From M3007 sp041741155 (GTDB lineage Bacteria > Bacteroidota > Bacteroidia > Chitinophagales > Saprospiraceae), in assembly GCA_041741155.1 (NCBI GenBank), contig JBGSKO010000159.1, positions 27,054 through 91,053 on the forward strand: a stretch of DNA of 64,000 bases, given 5' to 3'. Below are positions 16,157-24,087 of this stretch, in pieces. The notes below the pieces were generated by a model. That model did not search any database. It saw only the letters and a list, made by a program, of their open reading frames with translations, and was not told the DNA's origin. Numbering within the stretch: the first letter of the stretch is position 1; the number at the start of each line of letters is the position of its first letter. The position numbers were made by a program, and so were the translations under genes.

Positions 16157-17506
16157 ATGGATACGATCGTAAATATCAGTCAGTTTTTGCTCAGCCTTTC
16201 CTTGCTCATCATTTTGCATGAGATGGGCCACTTTCTTCCCGCCCGCTGGTTCAAGACCCGGGTGGAAAAATTCTACCTCTTCTTCGACTTTGCCCCCTTC
16301 AACGCACTGTGGAAAATTAAAAAAGGTGAAACAGAGTACGGCATAGGCTGGCTCCCATTGGGTGGTTATGTGAAAATATCCGGTATGGTGGACGAAAGTA
16401 TGGACACCGAAGCCCTGAAACAAGACCCGCAGCCGTGGGAATTTCGCTCCAAACCGGCGTGGCAACGGCTCATCATCATGTTGGGCGGCGTGACCGTAAA
16501 CTTCCTGCTCGGTTTTACCATTTTTGCCATGATGCTCTGGTATTTTGGCAAAGCGTATGTCCCGAATACCGAACTCAAGGACGGACTTGCTTTCGATAAG
16601 GTCCTGCTTGATCAAGGATTCCAGCAGGGTGATGTACTGGTTAAGGTCGGTGACAAGTTGGTTACGCAAGTAGATCCGGCCTTTTTTATCGAGCAAGTCG
16701 TGCTTAATGATGTGCGCCAGGTGACCGTCCAGCGCGCAGGGCAGGAACAGACCATTCGTCTGCCGGAAAACGCTGCCGAGCAGCTCACCAGTCAGAAAGT
16801 GCCTAAAGCCCTGCTCATGGCACCGCGTATCCCGTTCTATGTGGGCGAGTTGGCTCCAGGTAAACCTGCCGAAGCAGCCGGCTTAGCCGTTGGAGACCGT
16901 ATCCTCGCTTTAAATGGTACTCCAACCACATACTACGATCAATTTACGCCTCTGGCACAGGAAAACAAAGGCAAGGCGGCACAACTTACGCTGCTTCGCC
17001 AGACAGACACAATATCTATTGGCCTTACGCTGACACCCGAGGGTATGATCGGCGTGCGCCCTAAAGTGGAAGGTTTTTACAACGTTGAGCGTGAGCGCTA
17101 CAGCATTGCGGCCGCCATACCCGGTGGTGTGCAAATGAGTGTAGATTTCCTGAACAACCAGATGAAAGCATTTGGCAAAATGTTCAGCGGCGAGATTGCC
17201 GTGAAAGACAACCTCGGCAGCCTCATCAGCATTGGCAAAATGTACGGCACCTCCTGGGACTGGGAACGCTTCTGGTCGCTTACTGCCTCCCTTAGTATTC
17301 TCCTGGCCTTCATGAACCTGCTGCCTATACCAGCCCTCGACGGTGGTTATGTCGTTTTCCTGCTGTGGGAAGTCGTCACCGGCCGGAAAGTGAGCGATAA
17401 GATCATGGAAAAAGCCGTAACAGTCGGTTTCTTCCTGCTGCTCGGTCTTATGATATACGCCTTCGGGCTGGATCTTTGGCGGCATGTTTTTCAACGGTTT
17501 TTTTAA
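16157..17506 (+). CDS. rseP: RIP metalloprotease (site-2 protease)
   Basis: 449 residues. Zinc motif HEMGH (H21, E22, H25) in the first membrane helix, followed by FLPARWFKTRVEKFYLFFDF as in Bacteroidota homologues. Two PDZ-like segments lie in the middle (about 130-330; QGDVLVKVGD and LAVGDRILALNG), and the second metal motif is NLLPIPALDGG near residue 391. It cleaves membrane substrates such as anti-sigma factors in regulated intramembrane proteolysis, which is relevant to the anti-sigma-like proteins at 45735 and 59590. Length normal. Its downstream gap is filled by a repeat block before hscB. Confidence 0.93.
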   Translation: MDTIVNISQFLLSLSLLIILHEMGHFLPARWFKTRVEKFYLFFDFAPFNALWKIKKGETEYGIGWLPLGGYVKISGMVDESMDTEALKQDPQPWEFRSKPAWQRLIIMLGGVTVNFLLGFTIFAMMLWYFGKAYVPNTELKDGLAFDKVLLDQGFQQGDVLVKVGDKLVTQVDPAFFIEQVVLNDVRQVTVQRAGQEQTIRLPENAAEQLTSQKVPKALLMAPRIPFYVGELAPGKPAEAAGLAVGDRILALNGTPTTYYDQFTPLAQENKGKAAQLTLLRQTDTISIGLTLTPEGMIGVRPKVEGFYNVERERYSIAAAIPGGVQMSVDFLNNQMKAFGKMFSGEIAVKDNLGSLISIGKMYGTSWDWERFWSLTASLSILLAFMNLLPIPALDGGYVVFLLWEVVTGRKVSDKIMEKAVTVGFFLLLGLMIYAFGLDLWRHVFQRFF

Positions 17507-17606
17507 GTTTATGGGGTTTATGAGGTTTATGGGGTTTATGCTTGTTGTGTTGGCATAAACCTCATAAACCCCATAAACCCCATAAACCCCATAAACCTCA
17601 TAAACC
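17507..17606. repeat. Family C inverted block (ATAAACCCC type) between rseP and hscB
   Basis: The left arm is GTTTATGGGGTTTATGAG-like, the right arm ATAAACCCCATAAACCTC-like, period 9 nt, around a loop at about 17541-17553. It could form a stem of over 30 bp. The right arm ends 7 nt before the hscB ATG. Because the unit is 9 nt it stays in frame as repeated His-Lys-Pro if read through. A single-arm copy is at 42851-42914. Confidence 0.88.
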
Positions 17607-17613
17607 TTCTCCA

Positions 17614-18138
17614 ATGAACTACTTCGAATTTTACGGAATTCCGGTCTCTTTTCAGGTAGAGGAAGCCGCTCTGCGCCGCATTTTCTACCAGAATAGCAAA
17701 AAGTACCACCCGGATTTCCATACGTTATCGGACGAGGTACAACAGGCAGAGATGTTGGAAAAGGCGACCTGGAATAACGAAGCCTATCAAACCTTGTCGG
17801 ACCCGGATCGCCGCATGCGGCATGTTCTGCAAGTCAAAGGACTGTGGGAGGAAGAGGGCAAACAGAATATCCCGCAAGACTTTTTGATGGATATGATGGA
17901 GATCAACGAGGCGCTGATGGAATTGGAGCTGGATTTTGATCCAGGGCGCTTCGCAGAAGCCGTGCAAGCAATAGAAAACATTGAAAAAGAATTATTGCAG
18001 GGTATTCAGCCCATTTTGGATAACTATAACGAGGACACCTGTAGCGACCGGGATCTGCAAAACATCCGAGATTTTTTTCTGAAAAAGAGGTACTTGTTGC
18101 GCATTCACGAAAATCTCTCTAAGTTTGCGCCCCGTTAG
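17614..18138 (+). CDS. hscB: Fe-S cluster co-chaperone HscB (J-domain protein)
   Basis: 174 residues from MNYFEFYGIPVSFQ. The N-terminal J domain has the HPD motif at residues 32-34 (KKYHPDFHTL) and LSDPDRRMRHVLQV; the C-terminal HSCB three-helix part contains FLMDMMEINEALMELE. HscB delivers the scaffold IscU to the Hsp70 HscA during iron-sulfur cluster assembly. A longer frame from a TTG at 17542 would add an HKP-repeat prefix encoded by the repeat block; that is not a believable protein start. A tRNA-Leu gene follows after 42 bp and may share the transcript. Confidence 0.88.
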   Translation: MNYFEFYGIPVSFQVEEAALRRIFYQNSKKYHPDFHTLSDEVQQAEMLEKATWNNEAYQTLSDPDRRMRHVLQVKGLWEEEGKQNIPQDFLMDMMEINEALMELELDFDPGRFAEAVQAIENIEKELLQGIQPILDNYNEDTCSDRDLQNIRDFFLKKRYLLRIHENLSKFAPR

Positions 18139-18180
18139 CGGAGGAAGAAAAGAGCAATGGTTCTAATCCCTCTATTTTTT

Positions 18181-18266
18181 GCGGGAATGGCGGAATGGTA
18201 GACGCGCTGGTCTCAAACACCAGTGATTTCACGGTCATGCGAGTTCGAGTCTCGCTTCCCGCACCA
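18181..18266 (+). tRNA. tRNA-Leu (anticodon CAA)
   Basis: An 86-nt class II tRNA including an encoded CCA. Acceptor GCGGGAA pairs with TTCCCGC; the anticodon stem CTGGT/ACCAG holds loop CTCAAAC, giving anticodon CAA (reads UUG). The long variable arm is TGATTTCACGGTCATG and the T arm GCGAG-TTCGAGT-CTCGC. All stems close. Confidence 0.95.
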
Positions 18267-18303
18267 CAGCACATCGGATACTTCCGGTGTGCTGTTTTTT
18301 TTT
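18267..18303 (+). terminator. Rho-independent terminator after tRNA-Leu
   Basis: CAGCACATCGG pairs with CCGGTGTGCTG around ATACTT and is followed by nine T residues. It begins directly after the CCA of the tRNA. Confidence 0.9.
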
Positions 18304-18382
18304 CGTAGCAGGGTTGGGTATTCACTATATCGGCCTACTTTAGCTTCCATAATCCGCGTCCTCGCCGTTAACCGATCCAATC

Positions 18383-19045
18383 ATGGCCCTTATCGTTACT
18401 CAAGACGGCTCGCATTCGATATTTTCCGAACAGTTTGGCGTTACGTACCACTCCAAGTACGGCGCTATCACGGAATCCCTGCATGTATTTATTAATGCCG
18501 GATTGCGCGCCAAAGCCGTTGTGCAGCCGGATCTCGCCGTTTTGGAGATAGGATTTGGTTCCGGGCTGAATGCCTTTTTAACCTGGCTGGAAGCCGAGCG
18601 AAGAAATCTGAGCGTCCGGTATGTCAGTATAGAGGCCTACCCTATTACACTGGACGAAGCCAATGTATTCAATTTTTCAGACCAATTAGGGGTGCCGCAC
18701 CGCTATGCCGACTTCTGCCGACTGCACAGTTGTGCCTGGAATCGAAAGGCAAAACTATCCGAACATTTTTCGCTGCACAAGAAGCATATCCTTCTGGAGG
18801 CATACCGGCCCACGCAGCAGACTTTCGACCTGATTTATTTTGATGCTTTTGCCCCCCAAGCCCAGCCGGAGCTGTGGACCGAGCGCATCTTCTACCTGAT
18901 GTACAAGGCATTGCGCCCGGACGGGGCGTTGCTGACCTATTGTGCCAAAGGGGATGTCAAACGCGCACTAAAAAAAGCTGGATTTGAAGTAGAGGGCCTG
19001 CCCGGCCCGCCGGGAAAACGGGAGATGACACGAGCGTGGAAATAA
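18383..19045 (+). CDS. mnmD: tRNA 5-methylaminomethyl-2-thiouridine methyltransferase, stand-alone MnmD
   Basis: 220 residues with a Rossmann SAM-binding motif VLEIGFGSGLNAFLT (about 54-68), VSIEAYPITLDEA, the DUF752 block LIYFDAFAPQAQPELWT and ALLTYCAKGDVKRALKKAGF near the C-terminus. It methylates nm5s2U34 in tRNA wobble uridines. In proteobacteria this domain is fused to an oxidase as MnmC; here it is separate, as usual in Bacteroidota. It ends against a strong hairpin that is one copy of a 49-bp direct repeat. Confidence 0.9.
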   Translation: MALIVTQDGSHSIFSEQFGVTYHSKYGAITESLHVFINAGLRAKAVVQPDLAVLEIGFGSGLNAFLTWLEAERRNLSVRYVSIEAYPITLDEANVFNFSDQLGVPHRYADFCRLHSCAWNRKAKLSEHFSLHKKHILLEAYRPTQQTFDLIYFDAFAPQAQPELWTERIFYLMYKALRPDGALLTYCAKGDVKRALKKAGFEVEGLPGPPGKREMTRAWK

Positions 19046-19092
19046 AAAAGCCCCGTCCGAAAGGACGAGGCTTTTTCTTTGTGGCGGAGGCC
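19044..19092. repeat. 49-bp direct repeat, copy 1 (two-way terminator plus tRNA 3'-end fragment)
   Basis: Identical over 49 bp to 19716-19764. It contains a hairpin (AAAAAGCCCCGTCC/GGACGAGGCTTTTT, GAAA loop) that can terminate mnmD on the + strand and the small membrane gene on the - strand, followed by GTGGCGGAGGCC. The latter is the complement of the last bases of the tRNA-Met gene, though no tRNA is present here. Confidence 0.9.
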
Positions 19093-19099
19093 CTAAAAA

Positions 19100-19633
19100 T
19101 CAAGTCTGCGTTGCCCTTCCCTCCCGTTTGGGCCAAGGCGCCAGGGCCACGGTAGAGACCGCAAAAAAGGCCATAAAGAAACCTGCAATGGAGCGCAGGT
19201 GCAGGTTGTGCTGAACCCAATACTCCGCTTCCGTGAATACCGTAATAAACCCATGATTGTTGACCTGATATTGGCCGTTGACGTATTCCGGGTCCGCGAT
19301 CCCACCGGTCACAAACAGGAAAATACAGTACAGCGAATACAGGTAAATGCCGGCCAAGGCTACCAATGCCCACTCCGGCGCGCCCCCCAGAAAATACCGG
19401 ATTTTCTGAAGAAAGCCCATTCCTTTCGCGTCTTCTGCAGCCAGCGGCCTGTTGTTATTCAGGTAGTAAATGGTGAAGGCCCACAGCGGAAACATCATCA
19501 AAAAGATTTGAAAAAACGATACTTCGAAAGGCGCCGGTTGCCCGAATAAAAGGGTGACGTTGATGAGGAGAAGCCCAAGCAGGCCAGCCAGGGAAAGGAA
19601 GAAGGCGATGGGTTTGACGGTGTGGATAGTCAT
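19100..19633 (-). CDS. Small polytopic membrane protein bracketed by 49-bp repeats
   Basis: 177 residues from MTIHTVKPIAFFLSLAG (an upstream ATG at 19660 is possible). Four likely membrane segments: about 8-28, 38-58, 84-110 and 150-172. The loop YYLNNNRPLAAEDAKG and the GGIADPEYVNGQYQVNNHG stretch are the only polar parts. I do not recognise the family. It lies exactly between the two copies of a 49-bp direct repeat, one of which is the 3' end of tRNA-Met plus its terminator. Confidence 0.65.
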   Translation of the reverse strand: MTIHTVKPIAFFLSLAGLLGLLLINVTLLFGQPAPFEVSFFQIFLMMFPLWAFTIYYLNNNRPLAAEDAKGMGFLQKIRYFLGGAPEWALVALAGIYLYSLYCIFLFVTGGIADPEYVNGQYQVNNHGFITVFTEAEYWVQHNLHLRSIAGFFMAFFAVSTVALAPWPKREGRATQT

Positions 19634-19715
19634 GGTGGGATGGTTTAGGTAGTGAAGCAAGGGCTCCTGGGGCCTTTGTTATTACCGAGCAAATATCAAC
19701 CAATCAAGCATAAAC

Positions 19716-19753
19716 AAAAAAGCCCCGTCCGAAAGGACGAGGCTTTTTCTTTG

Positions 19754-19764
<11 letters not shown>
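19716..19764. repeat. 49-bp direct repeat, copy 2 (tRNA-Met 3' end and its terminator)
   Basis: The last 11 bases on the right (19754-19764) are the 3' end of the tRNA-Met gene on the - strand; the rest is its terminator hairpin (GCCCCGTCC-GAAA-GGACGAGGC followed by T on the - strand). Perfect match to 19044-19092, 672 bp away in the same orientation. Confidence 0.9.
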
Positions 19765-19826
<62 letters not shown>

Positions 19827-19837
19827 ATTTTGTGCCG

Positions 19838-19845
19838 CAAAGGTA
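19838..19845 (-). promoter_or_regulatory. -7 box of the tRNA-Met gene
   Basis: On the - strand this reads TACCTTTG, a perfect TAnnTTTG box, 11 nt before the first base of the tRNA. Position and match are convincing. Confidence 0.65.
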
Positions 19846-19908
19846 ACCCCCTTTTCCACCATTCACCAAATACATCCAATTATTTTTAAAAAACATGACC
19901 TTTGCCCC

Positions 19909-20727
19909 ATGACTCAAAACTGGATTTCCTACCATATCTATCCCCTCGAAACCCTGGATGCCTTTTTGGCCCGCAGCGTACGCCCTTTTTTAGAACAGCA
20001 TGTTTGGCCTACTCAGGGCGCTCGCGCATTTTTTATCCGCTACGACGATGAAAATGGTCCACACATCCGTCTTCGGATCCGCGGCGAGGCTGATTTCCTC
20101 CAAAAAATTCAGCCCGTCCTGCAGAGCTGGTTTGCCGAACGTGGCACTTGCGAAGAACTGCCTTACGTATCCGAACCGGAACGATTTGGTAGCCCGGATG
20201 CCTTACCTTGGGTAGAAGAGTATTTTCATTTGTCCACACGTGTTGTGCTGGACCGGCTCAATCGCCCATATACCTACGGCGACGCCCTGTTTGACGCCCT
20301 GCGCATGCACGTAATCACTGCATTTGCCACCGGTTGGCACCATGAAAAAAGTGCCTGGTACTTTGACAACCTGTGTACCCAATGGATGGAATTGTTTTTT
20401 CAGCCGGCCGAACACAAAACCGACCCTGCATCCAACTGGCAAGCCTCCCTGCGGAAAGATTTCGAAGAGACCTTCACACCACAGCAGGAAGAACTCCGCC
20501 TGGCCGTCGTCGAACTCTGGACCGCACTGGAAAAAGGAGCGTTTGACAAGGAACAGCCCGAATGGCTGCGGTGGCTACGCGGCAATGAAATGATCTTGAC
20601 CGGCCTGGGCGACAACCTCGAGAAAGCCTTGCCCAGTCTGCTCCACCTGACCAATAACCGCCTCGGTATAAACAATCAGGACGAGGTGTATCTGAACTTT
20701 ATCCTCTCCAAGACATTACTCAACTAG
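19909..20727 (+). CDS. Stand-alone thiopeptide-type bacteriocin biosynthesis (SpaB C-terminal elimination) domain protein
   Basis: 272 residues that are all one domain: WISYHIYPLETLDAFL at the start, PFLEQHVWP, FFIRYDDENGPHIRLRIRG (about 43-61), then DALPWVEEYFHLSTRVVLDRL and a helical C-terminal half. This is the pattern of the lantibiotic dehydratase C-terminal/thiopeptide biosynthesis domain, which removes glutamate from glutamylated Ser/Thr in RiPP precursors. No LanB glutamylation domain, cyclase, transporter or precursor is visible nearby. It may act in trans with distant genes or have a different job. GACCTTTG sits 4 nt before the ATG, so the mRNA may be almost leaderless. Confidence 0.8.
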   Translation: MTQNWISYHIYPLETLDAFLARSVRPFLEQHVWPTQGARAFFIRYDDENGPHIRLRIRGEADFLQKIQPVLQSWFAERGTCEELPYVSEPERFGSPDALPWVEEYFHLSTRVVLDRLNRPYTYGDALFDALRMHVITAFATGWHHEKSAWYFDNLCTQWMELFFQPAEHKTDPASNWQASLRKDFEETFTPQQEELRLAVVELWTALEKGAFDKEQPEWLRWLRGNEMILTGLGDNLEKALPSLLHLTNNRLGINNQDEVYLNFILSKTLLN

Positions 20728-20833
20728 GTTAGAAGGTTAGAAGGTTGCTGGTTAGAAGGTTAGAAGGTTTCGGATTGTGTAGAACCAGCAACCCTCTAAC
20801 CTTCTAACCAGCAACCTTCTAACCTTCTAACCT
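20727..20833. repeat. Family B inverted block between convergent genes
   Basis: The left arm is GGTTAGAA units, the right arm AACCTTCTAACCAGCAACC-like complement, with about 20 bp of loop (CGGATTGTGTAGAACC). The repeat begins within the stop codon of the preceding gene and reaches to 4 bp from the end of the next. It may serve as a two-way terminator. Confidence 0.85.
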
Positions 20834-20836
20834 CTA

Positions 20837-22174
20837 TTATTCAAACCGGCGCTTGTAAAACCAGGAGTTATCGTTGAAGGTATAGCCTGCGGTAATTCGG
20901 AAATAGGTCTCACTAATGGGGGAGTCCGCTCCAAGTTTGCCTATTTCTATGGCGGTATTGATATAAGAGGTCTGCTGACGCGGCAGGATAATCGGGAAGC
21001 CCAGGCCCAGCGAGAAGCCGATATCGTCCAATCCCTGGCCGTCTATGACGCGGGGGTCTTGCCGGAAATAACCGCCGGCACGGTAGCGGATACGCTTGCC
21101 GTAGTTGTTGTACGAGGCATAGTCCGGGATATATTCCACGCCCACCGAAAATGCAGCGGTATTGCGGAATCCCGAGTCGTTCGGGCGTGCTTCATTTTTG
21201 AACGATGACCAGCCTTCGTAGGCATATTGGCCGCCCAAACGCAATTTGTTCGCCACCACATATTGCACTCCAAACTGGAAGGCCGCCGGCATGGTAACGT
21301 CGCGCTTGACTCCGGAATCCTGCAACAATGTATCGGCGCTCTCGTATTGGCCATTCGACAGGCGCCCGCGGCTGCGGATAAAAATGCGATCCGCTGTACT
21401 GCCAATATTCTGCTGCCCTGCGCCTGTGATCCCTACCGTCACCCAGCGCGTTGCGAGTGTTTTGTCGTTTTCAGCGTACTTCAGCACAAAATCGTGCTGA
21501 AGACCAATTTTCCACGTCAGTCCGCTGATTCGAATATCATCCCGGCGGGTACTCCAGAAAGTAGGCAGCGAGTCGTTGAAAATGGTCGTGTTTTCGTAGG
21601 TGTTTTTGCCAAAAACCCAGCCCAGGTTAAGTCCCAGCGCCGTGTTTTTGTATTTGGCAGCGCTACTCCAGGTGAAGCGATACGTGCCGCCGTTGCCCTC
21701 AAAAGAGTTTTCAATCGCACCGAGATCCTGCAAAGTATCCAGGGAGGACACGTTGTAACCGACTACGGTATTTGGCGTCAGCGCTGCTCCCATGCCAAAC
21801 TGCCACGGCGACTTCCGCCGGTCGAGCACTTCATTGATCGGGCTGCGCAGGGGAAAACCCAGCGCCAGATAAGCCAGATTTCCGCTCCAGTTGCTCAACG
21901 ACGACGACGATGACTCATAGTTGCTTTTTTTAGCAAAAAGCCCACCCTCGAGGGTCGTGGCGCGCAAAAAGGCATACGAGGCAGGATTGTCTAAATTCAG
22001 GTGAAAGGGGTCGTGGAAAGCGGCTGTTTGTCCTCCAAACCCTGCCTGCGCGGCAAAAAACTGATTGAACGGATCCCCAAGGCCGTAGCGCGAATACGGA
22101 GAGTTCTGTTTGGGCTGAGCCATGAGGCCGGCTGCGGTAATTAGAAAAAGAAGGGTGCTCAGGATAAACTTCAT
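20837..22174 (-). CDS. Outer-membrane beta-barrel protein, FadL-like, conserved beside coaX
   Basis: 445 residues from MKFILSTLLFLITAAGLMAQ (signal peptide; an ATG at 22222 overlaps coaX and is unlikely). The mature part starts PKQNSPYSRYGLGDPFNQFF, a segment I know from Bacteroidota outer-membrane proteins of this position. Alternating hydrophobic strands follow, with SRGRLSNGQYES and RIRYRAGGYFRQDPRVIDG, and the protein ends with GYTFNDNSWFYKRRFE. It may form a FadL/OmpP1-type channel for hydrophobic compounds. The start is 22 bp downstream of coaX, so the two genes are probably one operon. The transported compound is unknown. Confidence 0.75.
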   Translation of the reverse strand: MKFILSTLLFLITAAGLMAQPKQNSPYSRYGLGDPFNQFFAAQAGFGGQTAAFHDPFHLNLDNPASYAFLRATTLEGGLFAKKSNYESSSSSLSNWSGNLAYLALGFPLRSPINEVLDRRKSPWQFGMGAALTPNTVVGYNVSSLDTLQDLGAIENSFEGNGGTYRFTWSSAAKYKNTALGLNLGWVFGKNTYENTTIFNDSLPTFWSTRRDDIRISGLTWKIGLQHDFVLKYAENDKTLATRWVTVGITGAGQQNIGSTADRIFIRSRGRLSNGQYESADTLLQDSGVKRDVTMPAAFQFGVQYVVANKLRLGGQYAYEGWSSFKNEARPNDSGFRNTAAFSVGVEYIPDYASYNNYGKRIRYRAGGYFRQDPRVIDGQGLDDIGFSLGLGFPIILPRQQTSYINTAIEIGKLGADSPISETYFRITAGYTFNDNSWFYKRRFE

Positions 22175-22196
22175 GCAGAAGGTGTTTGATCGAATA

Positions 22197-22940
22197 TCAG
22201 GGAATAAGGTTCTGATTTGCATTGTATTGTAAAATATGATTTAGACCGTGCAAGGTTAAATATGGTTCCGTGTGCAATGCCGGGATTGGTAGAAAAGGCG
22301 CTAAAAAGGTTGCATCACCGCCTGTCAGCAACACCGTCAAGGGACTCAGCCGCTCTTCAAAAAGCCGTACAAAACCCGCTATTTCCAACGCCGCGCCGCG
22401 CAACGCGCCATTTTGCAGCGCGGTTTCCGTGCTATACCCCACGATATCATCCGGCATACGCATTTGCACTTCCGGCAATCGCGCCGTAAAGGTATGCATC
22501 GCCCGTATCCGCATAGCAGCCCCTGGAGCGATATTGCCGCCGTGATACGTTCCGGCACTGCTCAGCAGGTCGTACTTGATACACGTTCCGGCATCCACTA
22601 CCAGACAATTGTCATTTGGAAAGAGTGCCTGCGCGCCGGCTACAGCGGCCAAACGATCCCGTCCCAGTGTTTCCGGAGTGCGGTAATTATTTTGAAACGG
22701 GAGCGGCGTTTCGTGGGTAAGCTCCAGCGTCACGGTAAATACCCCCGCCAGGCGACGCTGCGTTTCAGGATCGGGCACTGCCACCGATGCCGTTATCACA
22801 CGGTCCACACCCGCTTCCCTTCCGTACGCCAGCAAATCCTCTAACGCCCAGTCCTGCCAATTCGCTTGCTCGACCAGACGATTGCCCTCAAATAGGCCCG
22901 TTTTGGTGCGCGTGTTGCCGATGTCTATGACCAGATTCAA
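22197..22940 (-). CDS. coaX: Type III pantothenate kinase
   Basis: 247 residues with MNLVIDIGNTRTKTGLFEGN (phosphate 1 motif of the ASKHA fold), ETLGRDRLAAVAGA, the DAGTCIKYDLL phosphate 2 motif (about 125-135) and GGNIAPGAAMRIRAMH. It phosphorylates pantothenate as the first step of coenzyme A synthesis and complements coaBC at 13839. Length is normal. It precedes the outer-membrane protein gene on the - strand. Confidence 0.94.
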   Translation of the reverse strand: MNLVIDIGNTRTKTGLFEGNRLVEQANWQDWALEDLLAYGREAGVDRVITASVAVPDPETQRRLAGVFTVTLELTHETPLPFQNNYRTPETLGRDRLAAVAGAQALFPNDNCLVVDAGTCIKYDLLSSAGTYHGGNIAPGAAMRIRAMHTFTARLPEVQMRMPDDIVGYSTETALQNGALRGAALEIAGFVRLFEERLSPLTVLLTGGDATFLAPFLPIPALHTEPYLTLHGLNHILQYNANQNLIP

Positions 22941-23033
22941 GGATGTGCTATTCTGTTTTGCGACAATTCGCCGTGGTTTTGTGTTTCAGGCCGCGAAGGT
23001 ACGCCGGAATGGGCAGGTTGGTAGGCCGACATT

Positions 23034-23075
23034 AAAAAAGCCGCTGACACACCAGGTGCAGCGGCCTTTTTGTTG
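23034..23075 (-). terminator. Terminator after rpoD
   Basis: On the - strand GGCCGCTG...CAGCGGC forms a stem with a 12-nt loop followed by TTTTTTA; A-runs on the other side make it bidirectional. It starts 13 bp after the rpoD stop. Confidence 0.85.
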
Positions 23076-23087
23076 TTTTTCAGAACA

Positions 23088-23957
23088 TTAGCCCAGATAC
23101 GACTTCAAGGAATTTCGGTTATATGCCTTGCGCAGGCGTCGAATCGCCCGTTCTTTTATCTGCCGAACCCGTTCGCGGGTGAGGCCGTACAACTCGCCGA
23201 TCTCTTCGAGGTTCAGCGGCTTGTAGCCGTTGAGGCCGTAGTAAGAAGCGATAACCTCTACTTCCCGGGGCGACAGGATGGAAAGCCCCTGAGCCACTTC
23301 TTCGCGCAGCGATTCCGCCATCAATTCAATATCCGGCTCTTGTGCATCCTCGGACATAAACACATCAAGCATCGTGGATTCGCCATCCTCCGAATTAGAG
23401 AGCGGCGCATCGAACGATACATGTCGAATACCACTGCGCATCATCGTTTGAACTTCCCGGGGCGACATCTCGAGCAACTCGCCCAGTTCTTCATCCGTCG
23501 GCTCTCGTTCAAATTCCTGAACAAAAGAAATATACGCTTCATTGACCTTGTTGTAGGAACCCACCTTGTTCAGCGGCATCCGCACGATGCGGCTGTTTTC
23601 AACAATGGCCTGCAAGATGCTTTGGCGGATCCACCAAACAGCGTAGGATATAAACTTGAAACCTTTCGTCTCGTCAAAACGCTTGGCAGCTTTCATAAGA
23701 CCTACATTGCCCTCGTTGATCAGATCAGACAGGCTCAGGCCTTGATTTTGGTATTGTTTGGCAACCGAAACCACGAAACGTAAATTTGAACGAGTCATTT
23801 TATCCAGCGCTTCCTGATCGCCTGTACGAATGCGGCGAGCGAGTTCGGCTTCTTCGTCTCCTACCAACATCGGTATTTTTCCAATGTCTGTGAGATACTT
23901 GTCCAACGCGAGGCTCTCGCGTGAAGTAATTTTGTGGGTGATCTTAAGTTGACGCAT
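23088..23957 (-). CDS. rpoD: Primary RNA polymerase sigma factor, Bacteroidota RpoD/SigA type
   Basis: 289 residues, the short form found in Bacteroidota. Region 1.2 is LDKYLTDIGKIPMLVGDEEAEL, region 2 has SDLINEGNVGLMKAAKRFD and FISYAVWWIRQSILQAI (-10 recognition), region 3 is EREPTDEELGELLEMS, and region 4 is LNLEEIGELYGLTRERVRQIKERAIRRL (-35 recognition helix). As the housekeeping sigma it recognises the TTG/TAnnTTTG promoters seen in this window. It is divergent from pbpC. Primary rather than alternative because it has intact 1.2, 2, 3 and 4 regions and the RFDETKGFKF block. Confidence 0.95.
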   Translation of the reverse strand: MRQLKITHKITSRESLALDKYLTDIGKIPMLVGDEEAELARRIRTGDQEALDKMTRSNLRFVVSVAKQYQNQGLSLSDLINEGNVGLMKAAKRFDETKGFKFISYAVWWIRQSILQAIVENSRIVRMPLNKVGSYNKVNEAYISFVQEFEREPTDEELGELLEMSPREVQTMMRSGIRHVSFDAPLSNSEDGESTMLDVFMSEDAQEPDIELMAESLREEVAQGLSILSPREVEVIASYYGLNGYKPLNLEEIGELYGLTRERVRQIKERAIRRLRKAYNRNSLKSYLG

Positions 23958-24087
23958 GTGGACAGATCTGAAGTTAATTTGTACTCTAAACGAAATAACC
24001 GCGAAAGGTTACTTTTTCTTTGCAAAAATTTTTATAAAACCATTGACTTTTTGTGCCAAAGCCGGTATAACAGCCGATCACATCCCA

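Noticed and set aside
17542..17613. Upstream TTG start for hscB giving a His-Lys-Pro repeat prefix
   Set aside because: The prefix is only the 9-nt repeat read in frame; the conserved protein starts at MNYFEFYG.
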